Of a stretch of DNA of 64,000 nucleotides, positions 19,828 to 28,049 are shown one piece after another (position 1 is the first letter of the stretch; every line of letters starts with the position of its first letter). Source of the DNA: Microbacteriaceae bacterium VKM Ac-2855 (GTDB lineage Bacteria > Actinomycetota > Actinomycetes > Actinomycetales > Microbacteriaceae). The stretch lies in the NCBI GenBank assembly GCA_013204985.1, contig JABMLG010000005.1:306975-370974 (forward strand), in the 5' to 3' direction. Position numbers and translations under genes: made by a program. A model generated the notes under the pieces. It did not search any database. It had not been told where the DNA came from and saw only the letters and a program-made list of their open reading frames with translations.

Positions 19828-21846
19828 GTGAATCGAACCGTCCGCGTCATCGGCCCCGCGCTGCTCCTGGCCGCCGCGATGGCCGCCCTGCTCGCGGCGC
19901 TCGCTTTCGGAGGCGGAGCCGCGGCCCCGCTGATCCAAGACCCGGGGCCCCTCGTGCGCTACGGCCTGCCGATCGCGAAACTCGCCGTGAACCTCGGCGC
20001 GGCCGGAACCATCGGCGCTCTCGTGCTCGCCTGCTTCGCCCTCAGCCCGCACACCGGCGGTCGCAGACCCGAACGTCTGCCCGAGTTCGGTGCCGCCCTC
20101 GACTTCGCCGCCGGCTCCGCAGCGTTCTACGCCGTCGCCTCGGCCGTCACCGGCTTCTTCACCTTCCTCAACGTCACCCAGACGCCGCTCTCGTTCGACC
20201 GCGACTTCGGCACCAAGCTCAGCTTCTTCATCACCAGCATCGAGGTCGGCCAGGCGTGGTTGATCACGACCCTCGTCGCCGCGATCACCACCGTGCTCTG
20301 CTTCGCGGTGCGCAATCAGACGGCCCTGGTCTTCGTGACGGTCCTGGCGCTCTACTCCCTGCTGCCGATGGCGCAGCAGGGGCACTCGGCCAGCACCAGC
20401 GGCCACGACGCCGCGATCACAGCGCTCGGCCTGCACCTCGTTTTCGCCGCGATCTGGCTCGGCGGCCTGCTCACGATCGTGATGATCCGCCGCACCCTCG
20501 ACTCCGGACGCATCGTGCCGATCATCCGCCGCTACTCGAGCCTCGCCCTCGTCTGCTTCCTCGTGGTCGCCGCCTCCGGGTACGTCAGCGCCGAGCTGCG
20601 CCTGGCCACTCTGCCGAACCTGCTCACGCCGTACGGCATCCTCGTGCTGGTCAAAGTCGCCGCCCTGATCGCACTCGGTCTGTTCGGCCTGGTTCAGCGC
20701 AACCTCTTCATCGGGCGGATGCAGGCGCGCGCGAGCGCCGAACCCGAGAGTCGTGCAGGTGGCCGCGCCTTCTGGTGGCTCGTCGCCTGCGAGCTCGGGT
20801 TCATGGGCATCGCCTCGGGTGTCGCCGCGGCCCTCGCGCGCACCGCGACGCCGGTCGATGAGACGCCGACGACCTCTCTCAGCAACCCCACCCCGGCACA
20901 GCTGCTGACGGGCGAGCCCCTGCCCCCCGCGCCCGACTTCGTCAATTTCGTCACGTTGTGGAACATCGACCTCGTCTGGCTGCTGGCGTGCTGCTTCGGC
21001 ATCGCGTTCTACATCGCCGGGGTGCTCCGGCTACGTCGTCGCGGCGACGACTGGCCTGTACACCGCACCGTGCTGTGGATCGCCGGCATGCTGCTGCTGC
21101 TCTACATCACGAACGGCGGCGTGAACGTCTACGAGAAGTACCTGTTCAGCGCGCACATGCTCGCGCACATGGTGCTCACCATGGCAGTGCCGCTGCTGCT
21201 GGTACCGGGCGCTCCGGTCACCCTCGCGCTGCGCGCGATCGCTAAACGCGATGACGGTTCCCGTGGGCCGCGCGAGTGGATCCTGCTCGCGGTGCATTCG
21301 CGGTTCGCGACGATCATCACGCATCCGATCGTCGCCGCGATCCTGTTCGCCGGCTCTCTCTGGGTGTTCTACTACTCGCCGCTGTTCCGCTGGACCATGG
21401 AGGATCACCTCGGCCACGAGTGGATGGTGGTGCACTTCTTGATCACCGGCTATCTCTTCGTGAGTGCGCTGATCGGGGTGGATCCGAGCGAGCACCGCAC
21501 CCCGTACCCGCTGCGGCTGGTGCTGCTGCTGGGCACGATGGCCTTCCACGCCTTCTTCGGTCTGACGCTGATGACGGGCACAGGACTGCTGCTCGCCGAC
21601 TGGTACGGCGCGATGGGGTGGGGCACGGATGCTCTGGTCGACCAGCAGACCGGCGGCGGCATCGCGTGGAGCATCGGCGAGATCCCGACCGTCGCGCTGG
21701 CGATCACCGTCGCGATCATGTGGAGCCGGAGCGACGCCAAAGAGACCAGGCGCCGCGACCGGCACGCAGACCGCACCGGCGAAGCCGAACTCGAGGCCTA
21801 CAACGAGCGCCTGGCGGCGATCCAGAAGGCGGATGCCCGGCGGTGA
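19828..21846 (+). CDS. CopD-CtaG fusion: copper transport / cytochrome c oxidase assembly
   Basis: A 672-residue polytopic membrane protein. The N-terminal ~340 residues are CopD-like, with QQGHSASTSGHDAA and helices such as LHLVFAAIWLGGLLTIVMI. The C-terminal ~300 residues are CtaG/caa3-type, with HMLAHMVLTMAVPLLLVPGAP and AFHAFFGLTLMTG. The fusion is common in actinobacteria and is thought to move copper across the membrane for cytochrome oxidase. The start is GTG 19828. The C-terminal tail is cytoplasmic and charged. Confidence 0.93.
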   Translation: MNRTVRVIGPALLLAAAMAALLAALAFGGGAAAPLIQDPGPLVRYGLPIAKLAVNLGAAGTIGALVLACFALSPHTGGRRPERLPEFGAALDFAAGSAAFYAVASAVTGFFTFLNVTQTPLSFDRDFGTKLSFFITSIEVGQAWLITTLVAAITTVLCFAVRNQTALVFVTVLALYSLLPMAQQGHSASTSGHDAAITALGLHLVFAAIWLGGLLTIVMIRRTLDSGRIVPIIRRYSSLALVCFLVVAASGYVSAELRLATLPNLLTPYGILVLVKVAALIALGLFGLVQRNLFIGRMQARASAEPESRAGGRAFWWLVACELGFMGIASGVAAALARTATPVDETPTTSLSNPTPAQLLTGEPLPPAPDFVNFVTLWNIDLVWLLACCFGIAFYIAGVLRLRRRGDDWPVHRTVLWIAGMLLLLYITNGGVNVYEKYLFSAHMLAHMVLTMAVPLLLVPGAPVTLALRAIAKRDDGSRGPREWILLAVHSRFATIITHPIVAAILFAGSLWVFYYSPLFRWTMEDHLGHEWMVVHFLITGYLFVSALIGVDPSEHRTPYPLRLVLLLGTMAFHAFFGLTLMTGTGLLLADWYGAMGWGTDALVDQQTGGGIAWSIGEIPTVALAITVAIMWSRSDAKETRRRDRHADRTGEAELEAYNERLAAIQKADARR

Positions 21847-21888
21847 CGACCGGCGGGTGACGACCGGTGGCTGACGGGTGCTCGGCGC

Positions 21889-23052
21889 TCAGCCCGGCGG
21901 GATGAGCGTCAGAGCGTCGTCGTCGCCGAGGGCGAAGCGGTAGGTCGCGACGAAGGAGACGGTGTCGTCGATGCGGTCGACCGAGCCGTCGAAGAGGCTC
22001 TTCACCTTCACGTCGATGTGCGCGTATCCGATCGACGGTGCCATGAGCCAACCGGTCGTATCGGCGGTGAGCTGCACGGCCGGGGCCTGCGCGATGGTCC
22101 ACTCCGGATCCGTCAGCAGGCGGTCGTCGATGACGGTGCCGAACGGGCATCCGGTGGGCTGCAGCACCTGCTGCGTCGCGCACCCCTCGAGCGTTCCGTT
22201 CACCTGCGCCGTCGCTTCGACGCCGAACTGCGCGTTCGGCTCCACGGTCACGGTCACGGTCTCGGTCGCCGCCGGTTGCAGGGCGGAGACGCTCGTGACG
22301 GACGCGGTGAGCATCCGCGACTCGTGTCCGAAGGCGTAGTTCGCCGGGGTCAGCACGAGGTAGCTCGCATCGGCGCCGAATCCGGTATCGACCGTCGGAT
22401 GCGTGGAGCGCACGTCGAGGGTGAGAGCGTTCACGTCGAACGCGGTGCTGTGCGCCACCGTCACGGTGACCGCGGCGAGCGGCGACGTGTCGAACCGCCA
22501 CTGCGGCAGCACCGCCCAGATCGTGCCGGTCTGCCGCAGGGCGTACGACACCGACCCAGCGACTCCGTCGAGCGTGAAGGATGCGGTGACGACGACGGAT
22601 CCGGAGGCGCCCGCCTCGACGGAGTCGATCCGCACTCGACCGAGATCGCCCAGCACGTCGCCGCGCAGCAGCACGCGGGAGGACTCGTCGGGGAACGCGG
22701 CGTCGGCGTCGACTCCGGGCATGGCGAGGGCCGCATCCGCGTCGTGACGGGCGATGGCGCCGAGGTAGCTCGAGACGAAGGCGCCGGCGCCGTAGACATC
22801 GCGCTGCAGGGCGGCGACCGTGCTGGCGCCCGCACCGAGCAGCAGCGCCGCAACGACGCTCCAGAGCACGACCATCGGCCAGAGTCGGGGCTGCGACGAG
22901 GAGTCGGGCTCCCACGCCTCCTCGACCGCACGGCGCGGCTCGGGCATGATGCCGATCGGCTGGGTGACCTGATCCTCGTCGAGCGAGGAGCCCTCGTCGA
23001 GTGAGGAGCCCTCGTGGAGCGAGGAGCGCCCATCGTCGTCCGCGCCACCCAT
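21889..23052 (-). CDS. Single-pass membrane protein with large extracytoplasmic domain
   Basis: A 387-residue protein with a ~58-residue acidic cytoplasmic N-terminus containing the short repeat SSLDEGSSLDED. One transmembrane helix (PMVVLWSVVAALLLGAG) is followed by a ~300-residue secreted domain. That domain is Thr/Val-rich with one cysteine pair (GCATQQVLQPTGCPFG), suggesting beta-sandwich folds. I recognise no family. The start ATG 23052 is chosen because upstream codons overlap the promoter of the divergent helicase gene. Role unknown. Confidence 0.8.
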   Translation of the reverse strand: MGGADDDGRSSLHEGSSLDEGSSLDEDQVTQPIGIMPEPRRAVEEAWEPDSSSQPRLWPMVVLWSVVAALLLGAGASTVAALQRDVYGAGAFVSSYLGAIARHDADAALAMPGVDADAAFPDESSRVLLRGDVLGDLGRVRIDSVEAGASGSVVVTASFTLDGVAGSVSYALRQTGTIWAVLPQWRFDTSPLAAVTVTVAHSTAFDVNALTLDVRSTHPTVDTGFGADASYLVLTPANYAFGHESRMLTASVTSVSALQPAATETVTVTVEPNAQFGVEATAQVNGTLEGCATQQVLQPTGCPFGTVIDDRLLTDPEWTIAQAPAVQLTADTTGWLMAPSIGYAHIDVKVKSLFDGSVDRIDDTVSFVATYRFALGDDDALTLIPPG

Positions 23053-23160
23053 AGTGGCAATGGTAAGCGGTGCCCCGCATCCGCTCCTCAACAGGGCTCG
23101 ATGGCCGCCGATCCGCAGCGGCACCGCGGAACCACGACGCGGCGCGGCTACGCTTACCTG

Positions 23161-24531
23161 GTGACCCAGGTGCCTCTCTCTTCGGAGCAGCAGCGCGTGT
23201 TCGATCTGATCGAGAACACGCGCGATCACCTGTTCGTCACCGGGCGGGCGGGCACGGGTAAGTCGACCCTGCTGAACCACCTCAGCTGGAACACCGAGAA
23301 GCAGATCGTGATCTGCGCCCCCACCGGCGTCGCCGCGCTCAACGTGGGCGGGCAGACCATCCACTCGCTGTTCCGGCTGCCGATCGGGGTGATCGCCGAC
23401 AGCGACCTCGATCAGCCGCCCGAACTGCGCAAGCTGCTCAATACGATCGACACCCTCGTGATCGACGAGATCTCGATGGTGAACGCCGATCTGCTCGACG
23501 CCATCGACCGCAGCCTCCGCCAGGCGAGGCAGCGCAAGGCGGAGCCCTTCGGTGGTGTGCAGGTGGTGCTGTTCGGTGACCCGTTCCAGCTGGCGCCCGT
23601 GCCCGGCGATCCGGAGGAGCGCGCGTACTTCGCCGATCGCTACCGTTCGATGTGGTTCTTCGATGCGTTGGTCTGGGAGCAGGCGCCCCTCACCATGATC
23701 GAACTCGGCCAGGTGCATCGGCAGAGCGATGAACGCTTCAAGTGGATGCTCAACGCGGTTCGGTTCGGAATGGTCACGAAGGAGATCGCCGATGTGCTCA
23801 ACCGCGCGGGCGCGCGCACGCCGCCCGGTGACGGCTCCATCACGCTCGCGACCCGCAACGACACCGTGAACCGGATCAATCAGGCCGCGTTGAACCGGCT
23901 ACCGGGTAAGGCGAAGACGGCCGCGGCCGAGATCAGCGGCGACTTCGGCGGTCGCAACTTCCCCGCCGATCAGAATCTGGAGTTGAAGATCGGCGCGCAC
24001 GTGATGTTCCTGCGCAACGATTCCGATCAGCGCTGGGTGAACGGCACCGTCGGCCGGGTCACCAAGATCGCCGAGAACGTCTGGGTCGAGGTCGACGGCG
24101 AGGTGCACGAGGTCGAGCCGGTGAGCTGGGAGCGGTACCGCTACTCCTATTCCGCGGCGACGAAGAAGCTGACCCGCGACATCGTCGCCGAGTTCGCCCA
24201 GTTCCCGCTGCGGCTGGCGTGGGCGGTCACCATCCACAAGTCGCAGGGCAAGACGTACGAGTCGGCGATCGTCGACCTCGGCAGCCGCGTTTTCGCGCCG
24301 GGGCAGACCTACGTCGCGCTCAGCCGCATCACCAGCCTCGAGGGCCTCTACCTGACGCGCCCGCTGCGGCCGAGCGACATCATCGTCGACAAGGACGTGA
24401 TGCGCTTCATGGCAGCGCGCCGCGGCGATGTCGGGGGCGTGATCGATGCGGGGGCGGCCGCTGCGGAGGCGCCGGCGGATGCGGGCACGGCGGATACAGC
24501 GGCGGATGCGGCGCCCGGCTCGGTCGCCTGA
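23161..24531 (+). CDS. PIF1/RecD-like superfamily 1 helicase
   Basis: A 456-residue ATP-dependent DNA helicase. Walker A GRAGTGKST is at residues ~29-37, motif II LVIDEISM near 102, and GDPFQLAPV near 140. The C-terminal UvrD_C_2-like motif TIHKSQGKTYE is near 358 and ALSRITSLEGLYL near 385. It has no nuclease or RecB/RecC partners. The start is GTG 23161; the frame extends upstream without support. The last ~40 residues form an Ala/Asp-rich tail. Likely role is recombination or replication-fork processing. Confidence 0.92.
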   Translation: MTQVPLSSEQQRVFDLIENTRDHLFVTGRAGTGKSTLLNHLSWNTEKQIVICAPTGVAALNVGGQTIHSLFRLPIGVIADSDLDQPPELRKLLNTIDTLVIDEISMVNADLLDAIDRSLRQARQRKAEPFGGVQVVLFGDPFQLAPVPGDPEERAYFADRYRSMWFFDALVWEQAPLTMIELGQVHRQSDERFKWMLNAVRFGMVTKEIADVLNRAGARTPPGDGSITLATRNDTVNRINQAALNRLPGKAKTAAAEISGDFGGRNFPADQNLELKIGAHVMFLRNDSDQRWVNGTVGRVTKIAENVWVEVDGEVHEVEPVSWERYRYSYSAATKKLTRDIVAEFAQFPLRLAWAVTIHKSQGKTYESAIVDLGSRVFAPGQTYVALSRITSLEGLYLTRPLRPSDIIVDKDVMRFMAARRGDVGGVIDAGAAAAEAPADAGTADTAADAAPGSVA

Positions 24532-24674
24532 GGCGCGTGACGCGCATTCAGTGTCGGTGCACCTGCGGCACGCCCTGCCACCGGCGCCGTGGGTGGATCG
24601 GTTGGAGATCCCGCGGCAGCGAGCCCGGGCGTAGCATGAGCAACATCCATTCGGATCGATGAGGGGAGCCGGCC

Positions 24675-24803
24675 GTGAGCACGGATCGTAACCAAGACGA
24701 CGCCGCGGAAGAACTCGAAGAAGAGGTAGACGAATTGCCCCCTGCCGAGCAGTTCTTCGTCCCGGAGCCTGAGCCCACCGACGCGGAATCGCCCGCGCCC
24801 TGA
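24675..24803 (+). CDS. Acidic microprotein (42 aa)
   Basis: GTG 24675 follows GAGGGGAGC and encodes an acidic peptide (DDAAEELEEEVDELPPAEQF) ending in a Pro/Glu tail. Its motif LPPAEQFFVPEPEP resembles LPENVEFFIPIPRR in the next microprotein, so the two are probably paralogous. Function unknown. Confidence 0.6.
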   Translation: MSTDRNQDDAAEELEEEVDELPPAEQFFVPEPEPTDAESPAP

Positions 24804-24847
24804 AAACGGCTCCGACGCCGCCACACATCATTCAGGAAGGATCGGCC

Positions 24848-25027
24848 ATGGAACGCGATGCGCAAGGCAACCACATCCCCGAGGATCAGGAGGACATGGA
24901 GGCGCGCTTCAACCATCTGCCCGAGAACGTGGAGTTCTTCATCCCGATCCCACGCCGACAGATGGCGGTACCGGTTCGCCGTAGAGCGCGACTGCGGGTG
25001 CTGTCAGCGGATGCGGTCAGAGGCTGA
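24848..25027 (+). CDS. Microprotein with LPxxxxFFIP motif (59 aa)
   Basis: ATG 24848 has AGGAAGGA upstream and encodes 59 residues. The N-terminal half is acidic (PEDQEDMEARFNHLPEN), followed by VEFFIPIPRR, and the C-terminus is strongly basic (PVRRRARLRVL). It overlaps the 3' end of the convergent membrane gene by 24 bp. It lies 44 bp after the preceding microprotein and is probably co-transcribed with it. Function unknown. Confidence 0.6.
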   Translation: MERDAQGNHIPEDQEDMEARFNHLPENVEFFIPIPRRQMAVPVRRRARLRVLSADAVRG

Positions 25028-25264
25028 CGCGCGGCCTCCGGCGAGACCGCGCGCGAACATAACGACGCGCAGCAGGACGAACAGCACGGCGACACCGACG
25101 AGCCACGCCGCCAGCGCAACGGCGCCGATCACCAGGGCCGCGGCCCAGAACGCACCGGCCAGTAACGCGATGGCCAGGTGATGCATCCGATCCGTAGGCC
25201 CGGGCGCGGTTGCCTCGAGCGTGGTGATGCGGGTTGAGCGGTTGTCGGCAGTCGTGCGCGTCAT
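25004..25264 (-). CDS. Small membrane protein of unknown function
   Basis: An 86-residue protein with a hydrophilic N-terminus and two closely spaced hydrophobic helices (LAIALLAGAFWAAALVIGAV, LAAWLVGVAVLFVLLRVVMF), ending in a basic tail. GAAGGAGACC precedes ATG 25264. No family recognised. Confidence 0.75.
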   Translation of the reverse strand: MTRTTADNRSTRITTLEATAPGPTDRMHHLAIALLAGAFWAAALVIGAVALAAWLVGVAVLFVLLRVVMFARGLAGGRASASDRIR

Positions 25265-25357
25265 GCGGGTCTCCTTCGGGGTGGAGGCTCACCGCCTCAC
25301 CCCTCCAGCATCCGCTCGCCGTGGATCGAGCGCGTCGTCCGCACGGCTCGACGCTGT

Positions 25358-25385
25358 ACTCCCGACGGAGTAGTTAGCCGGGAGT
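25358..25385. terminator. Possible hairpin terminator
   Basis: ACTCCCG (25358-25364) pairs with CGGGAGT (25379-25385), just beyond the 3' end of the minus-strand gene at 25404-25592. There is no T-run, so this is tentative. Confidence 0.35.
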
Positions 25386-25403
25386 GCGCCCAGGGGATCC
25401 GCG

Positions 25404-25592
25404 CTACTGGCTCAGCATGGCGAGGGCGGCGTCGCGCGAGAGCGCCTGGCCGACCTCTTCGGCGTGCCGGAGGTCAAGGCCTTGCAGGGCCACATACACC
25501 CTGCCGACGGTCTGTACCCAGCCGAGGACGGCGCCCTCAGCGCTGACCTCGATCACGTCGTCGGACACACGGTTCATGGTTGGTGCGTACAT
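25404..25592 (-). CDS. Small conserved protein of unknown function (62 aa)
   Basis: A 62-residue protein starting MYAPTMNRVSDDVIEVSAEG behind GGAGGAACC; a long in-frame extension upstream has no support. The sequence has no membrane helix and looks like a small alpha/beta fold (GWVQTVGRVYVALQG). It lies downstream of the heme oxygenase gene on the same strand after a 167-bp gap that includes repeated CATTGGA motifs. Confidence 0.65.
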   Translation of the reverse strand: MYAPTMNRVSDDVIEVSAEGAVLGWVQTVGRVYVALQGLDLRHAEEVGQALSRDAALAMLSQ

Positions 25593-25759
25593 CGGTTCCT
25601 CCAGTTGTCCTTCATTGGACGTTCCATCATTGGAGCGGGAGAGTCGCGACAGGTTCTTCGCGGCAGGTGGAACTGCTCGGATCAAAAATACTGCCCGGTC
25701 GAGAGCCGAAACTCCTGATCGGATGGGAGATGTCGACGCGACACGCCGTGAGAGCGCGA

Positions 25760-26413
25760 TCAGGCGACAGCGATGGCCTTCGCGTGCGCGAGGTCCTCGA
25801 AGAGGTCGGTGTTGAAGCGGTAGGCGACGAGTACCTCGTCGATCACCCGGTCGCGTTCGGCGTCGTCCCACGAGACGGCATCGAGCTGCTCGCGGTAGGT
25901 CTCCTTGAACTCCTTCGGCTTGGCGATGTCGCCAAAGAGGTAGAAGCCGACACCGTTGGTCTCGAAGCCGAACTGCCGCTGCATCAGGGTGCGGATGATC
26001 TGGCCGCCGGACAGATCGCCGAGGTAGCGCGTGTAGTGGTGTGCGACGAATCCGCCGCTCCAGACCGCCGCGACGGTGTTGATCCGCTCTACGTACCGAA
26101 CGGTGGTCGGCAGCGGAGTGATCTGCTCGCGCCAGTCCTCCCCGATGAGGAAGTCGAGGTCTTCCACAATGGCGGGCAGGCGCGTGAGCTTCGACGAGAT
26201 GAAAGGCGCGGCGACGGGATCGACGCGCATCCGGTCGGCGGCGGCTTCGAGTGCTTCGTAGACGAAGAAGTGCTGCGCGACGAGCGAGATGTAATCGTCG
26301 CGCGTGCCTTTGCCCGTCATCAGGTCGCTCATGAAGCCCGCGCCCTCGCTCTGCCCGTGCCCGTTCCAGGTGCGTTGTCGGAGCGCTTGGGAGAACGGGA
26401 TGACATTCGACAC
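25760..26413 (-). CDS. Heme oxygenase (biliverdin-producing)
   Basis: A HmuO/HO-1-type heme oxygenase of 217 residues that cleaves heme to biliverdin, CO and iron. The N-terminal RQRTWNGHGQSE supplies the proximal heme-ligand histidine (~19). GDLSGGQ in the distal helix (HHYTRYLGDLSGGQIIR) is the conserved flexible glycine motif. The start is GTG 26413, with GAGGGG upstream. The promoter region contains an iron-box-like palindrome, so DtxR/IdeR control in response to iron is likely. No heme importer is adjacent. Confidence 0.93.
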   Translation of the reverse strand: MSNVIPFSQALRQRTWNGHGQSEGAGFMSDLMTGKGTRDDYISLVAQHFFVYEALEAAADRMRVDPVAAPFISSKLTRLPAIVEDLDFLIGEDWREQITPLPTTVRYVERINTVAAVWSGGFVAHHYTRYLGDLSGGQIIRTLMQRQFGFETNGVGFYLFGDIAKPKEFKETYREQLDAVSWDDAERDRVIDEVLVAYRFNTDLFEDLAHAKAIAVA

Positions 26414-26435
26414 GATGGGACCCCTCGACGGATGG

Positions 26436-26456
26436 TTAGGTGGCCCTAAGTTTAGG
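26436..26456. promoter_or_regulatory. Iron-box-like DtxR/IdeR operator
   Basis: TTAGGTGGCCCTAAGTTTAGG lies 23-43 bp upstream of the heme oxygenase start. It contains the palindrome TTAGG-tggc-CCTAA and matches 12 of 19 positions of the DtxR consensus TTAGGTTAGGCTAACCTAA. Position over the promoter supports iron repression. Confidence 0.6.
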
Positions 26457-26572
26457 GGCCGGTGCCGGAGCGAGCGCAAGAGCATGCGGGTTGGAGTTCG
26501 ATATGGATCGGCCCCTCTGCCTCGTCGTCTCCTCCACAGGGTGGGTTTCGGGGTGAGTTGTCCCGGGTCGGA

Positions 26573-26588
26573 TCGAACGTGTGTTCGA
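26573..26588 (+). promoter_or_regulatory. Perfect actinobacterial SOS (LexA) box, HNH copy A
   Basis: TCGAACGTGTGTTCGA matches the TCGAAC-N4-GTTCGA LexA consensus of actinobacteria exactly. It overlaps the probable -35 element; a -10-like CATATT follows at 26608-26613, just before the ATG. The gene is therefore probably DNA-damage inducible and nearly leaderless. Confidence 0.85.
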
Positions 26589-26616
26589 TGTCGGGGGTCT
26601 GTGGTGTCATATTCGT

Positions 26617-27975
26617 ATGGAAGATACGAGCAGCCCGCAGACACCCGAAGAGGTGCGCGACGCGGTCCGGCAGCACGGAGACCGCGCCGCACACCTCGCG
26701 CGGTCGACGGCTCCTGTGCTGCTCGCGGGGTTGGAGGAGTTGTACGCCGGGTATCTCGTCGCCCGGAACCGACCGGAACTGTTCGCGGCGGGGAAGCATT
26801 TGGTGCGCGGGGATCTGCGGGAGCTGGTGGAGCGGTCGATCCGTGCCGAGTTCGCTGTCGCGCTCGGGGTGTCGGAGTGGGTAGCGTCGCGGGAGCTGGA
26901 GCGGGCGCAACTACTGGTCGAGGATCTGCCTGTGACGCGTTCTGCGCTGGCGGATGCGCGGATGCGGTGGGATGCGGGGCAGGTCATCTGCGACGTCGCC
27001 GGCGGCCTGGACCGCTCCTGCCGGGCCGCGCTGGATGAACGCGCCGTTGAGCTCGCCGGCGAGTTGACGCCGGCGCAGTTGAAGAAGGCGCTGCAGCAGC
27101 TGCGCGAGATTCTGGATGAGACGCCGCTGGCCGAGCGTCACGCGGCCGCGAAGACGCGACGGAACGTGTGGGTGACGCCGGAGCAAGATGGGATGGCGAC
27201 ACTCTCTGCACTGCTGCCGGCGCCGGTCGCGGTCGCGGCGTTCAACCGCATCGACCGCATCGCCCGCGCGGCCCGTGATCTCGAGGGCGAGGAGCGTTCC
27301 CTGTCACAGTTGCGGGCGGATGCGGCCAGCGATCTGCTCTGCGACGGTGACGTCGCCGGCACCACCCCGATCCACGACGACACCACCCCGACACCGACCT
27401 TCGTGCGCGGCATCCGCGCGGAAGTGCGCCTCACTCTGCCCGCGACGACCGCGGCCGGGTTGGACGACGCGCACGGTCACCTCGACGGGTACGGCGTCAT
27501 CGACGCCGACACCGCCCGCGAACTCGTCGCCGCGGGGGATGCGTTCTTCCGGGTGTTCACCGACCCGGTGACGTGCATGGTGACGAGTGTCGAGCGGATG
27601 CTGCGCACGCCACCGAAGGCGATGCGGCTGTTCATCGAGCTGCGCGCCGACACGTGCATGTTCCCCGGTTGCATCCGCCCCGCATCCAAGGCCGAGATCG
27701 ATCACGCGATCGAGTGGCGCAACGGCGGCCACACCGCGACCGAGAACCTGCTGCCCTTATGTGTTGCCCATCATCATGTGCGGCACGGCGACCGGTGGAC
27801 CTACATCCCGCACGCCGACGGCACCGCCGACTGGACGACCCCCACCGGCCGTCACGTCACCACCCGCCCCGCTCCCGTTCCGGGCGCGAGGCCCGCTCCA
27901 AGATTCACCGACCCGCCGCCACCGGTATCGATCTTCGACCCGTCGCCGACGGCCCCATACCCGACCCCGTTCTGA
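26617..27975 (+). CDS. DUF222-HNH endonuclease (13E12 repeat family), copy A
   Basis: A 452-residue protein with an N-terminal DUF222 region (residues ~30-330, helical and Leu/Ala/Glu-rich) and a C-terminal HNH nuclease motif. The motif runs CMFPGCIRP, EIDHAIEWRNGGHT, ENLLPLCVAHHHVRHG, with zinc-binding Cys pairs and the catalytic His in DHAIEW. A proline-rich tail ends the protein. Homologues of the mycobacterial 13E12 repeat family are usually multicopy. ATG 26617 is preferred over GTG 26581, which lies inside the SOS box. Copy B at 56465-57841 is nearly identical. A 128-bp tandem array follows the gene. Nuclease activity is inferred, not shown. Confidence 0.9.
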   Translation: MEDTSSPQTPEEVRDAVRQHGDRAAHLARSTAPVLLAGLEELYAGYLVARNRPELFAAGKHLVRGDLRELVERSIRAEFAVALGVSEWVASRELERAQLLVEDLPVTRSALADARMRWDAGQVICDVAGGLDRSCRAALDERAVELAGELTPAQLKKALQQLREILDETPLAERHAAAKTRRNVWVTPEQDGMATLSALLPAPVAVAAFNRIDRIARAARDLEGEERSLSQLRADAASDLLCDGDVAGTTPIHDDTTPTPTFVRGIRAEVRLTLPATTAAGLDDAHGHLDGYGVIDADTARELVAAGDAFFRVFTDPVTCMVTSVERMLRTPPKAMRLFIELRADTCMFPGCIRPASKAEIDHAIEWRNGGHTATENLLPLCVAHHHVRHGDRWTYIPHADGTADWTTPTGRHVTTRPAPVPGARPAPRFTDPPPPVSIFDPSPTAPYPTPF

Positions 27976-28049
27976 TTCGCCGCGCCTTCCGGCTCAGCCA
28001 GCAACACCCGGGATTCCTCCCTCAAGGACGAAAATACAGATCCGGGAGA

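Noticed and set aside
19576..20436. Minus-strand 286-residue open frame opposite CopD-CtaG
   Set aside because: Low-complexity Arg/Glu/Gly composition typical of antisense frames in high-GC DNA.
26581..26616. GTG start for HNH copy A
   Set aside because: It would place the start codon inside the LexA box; ATG 26617 is shared with copy B.
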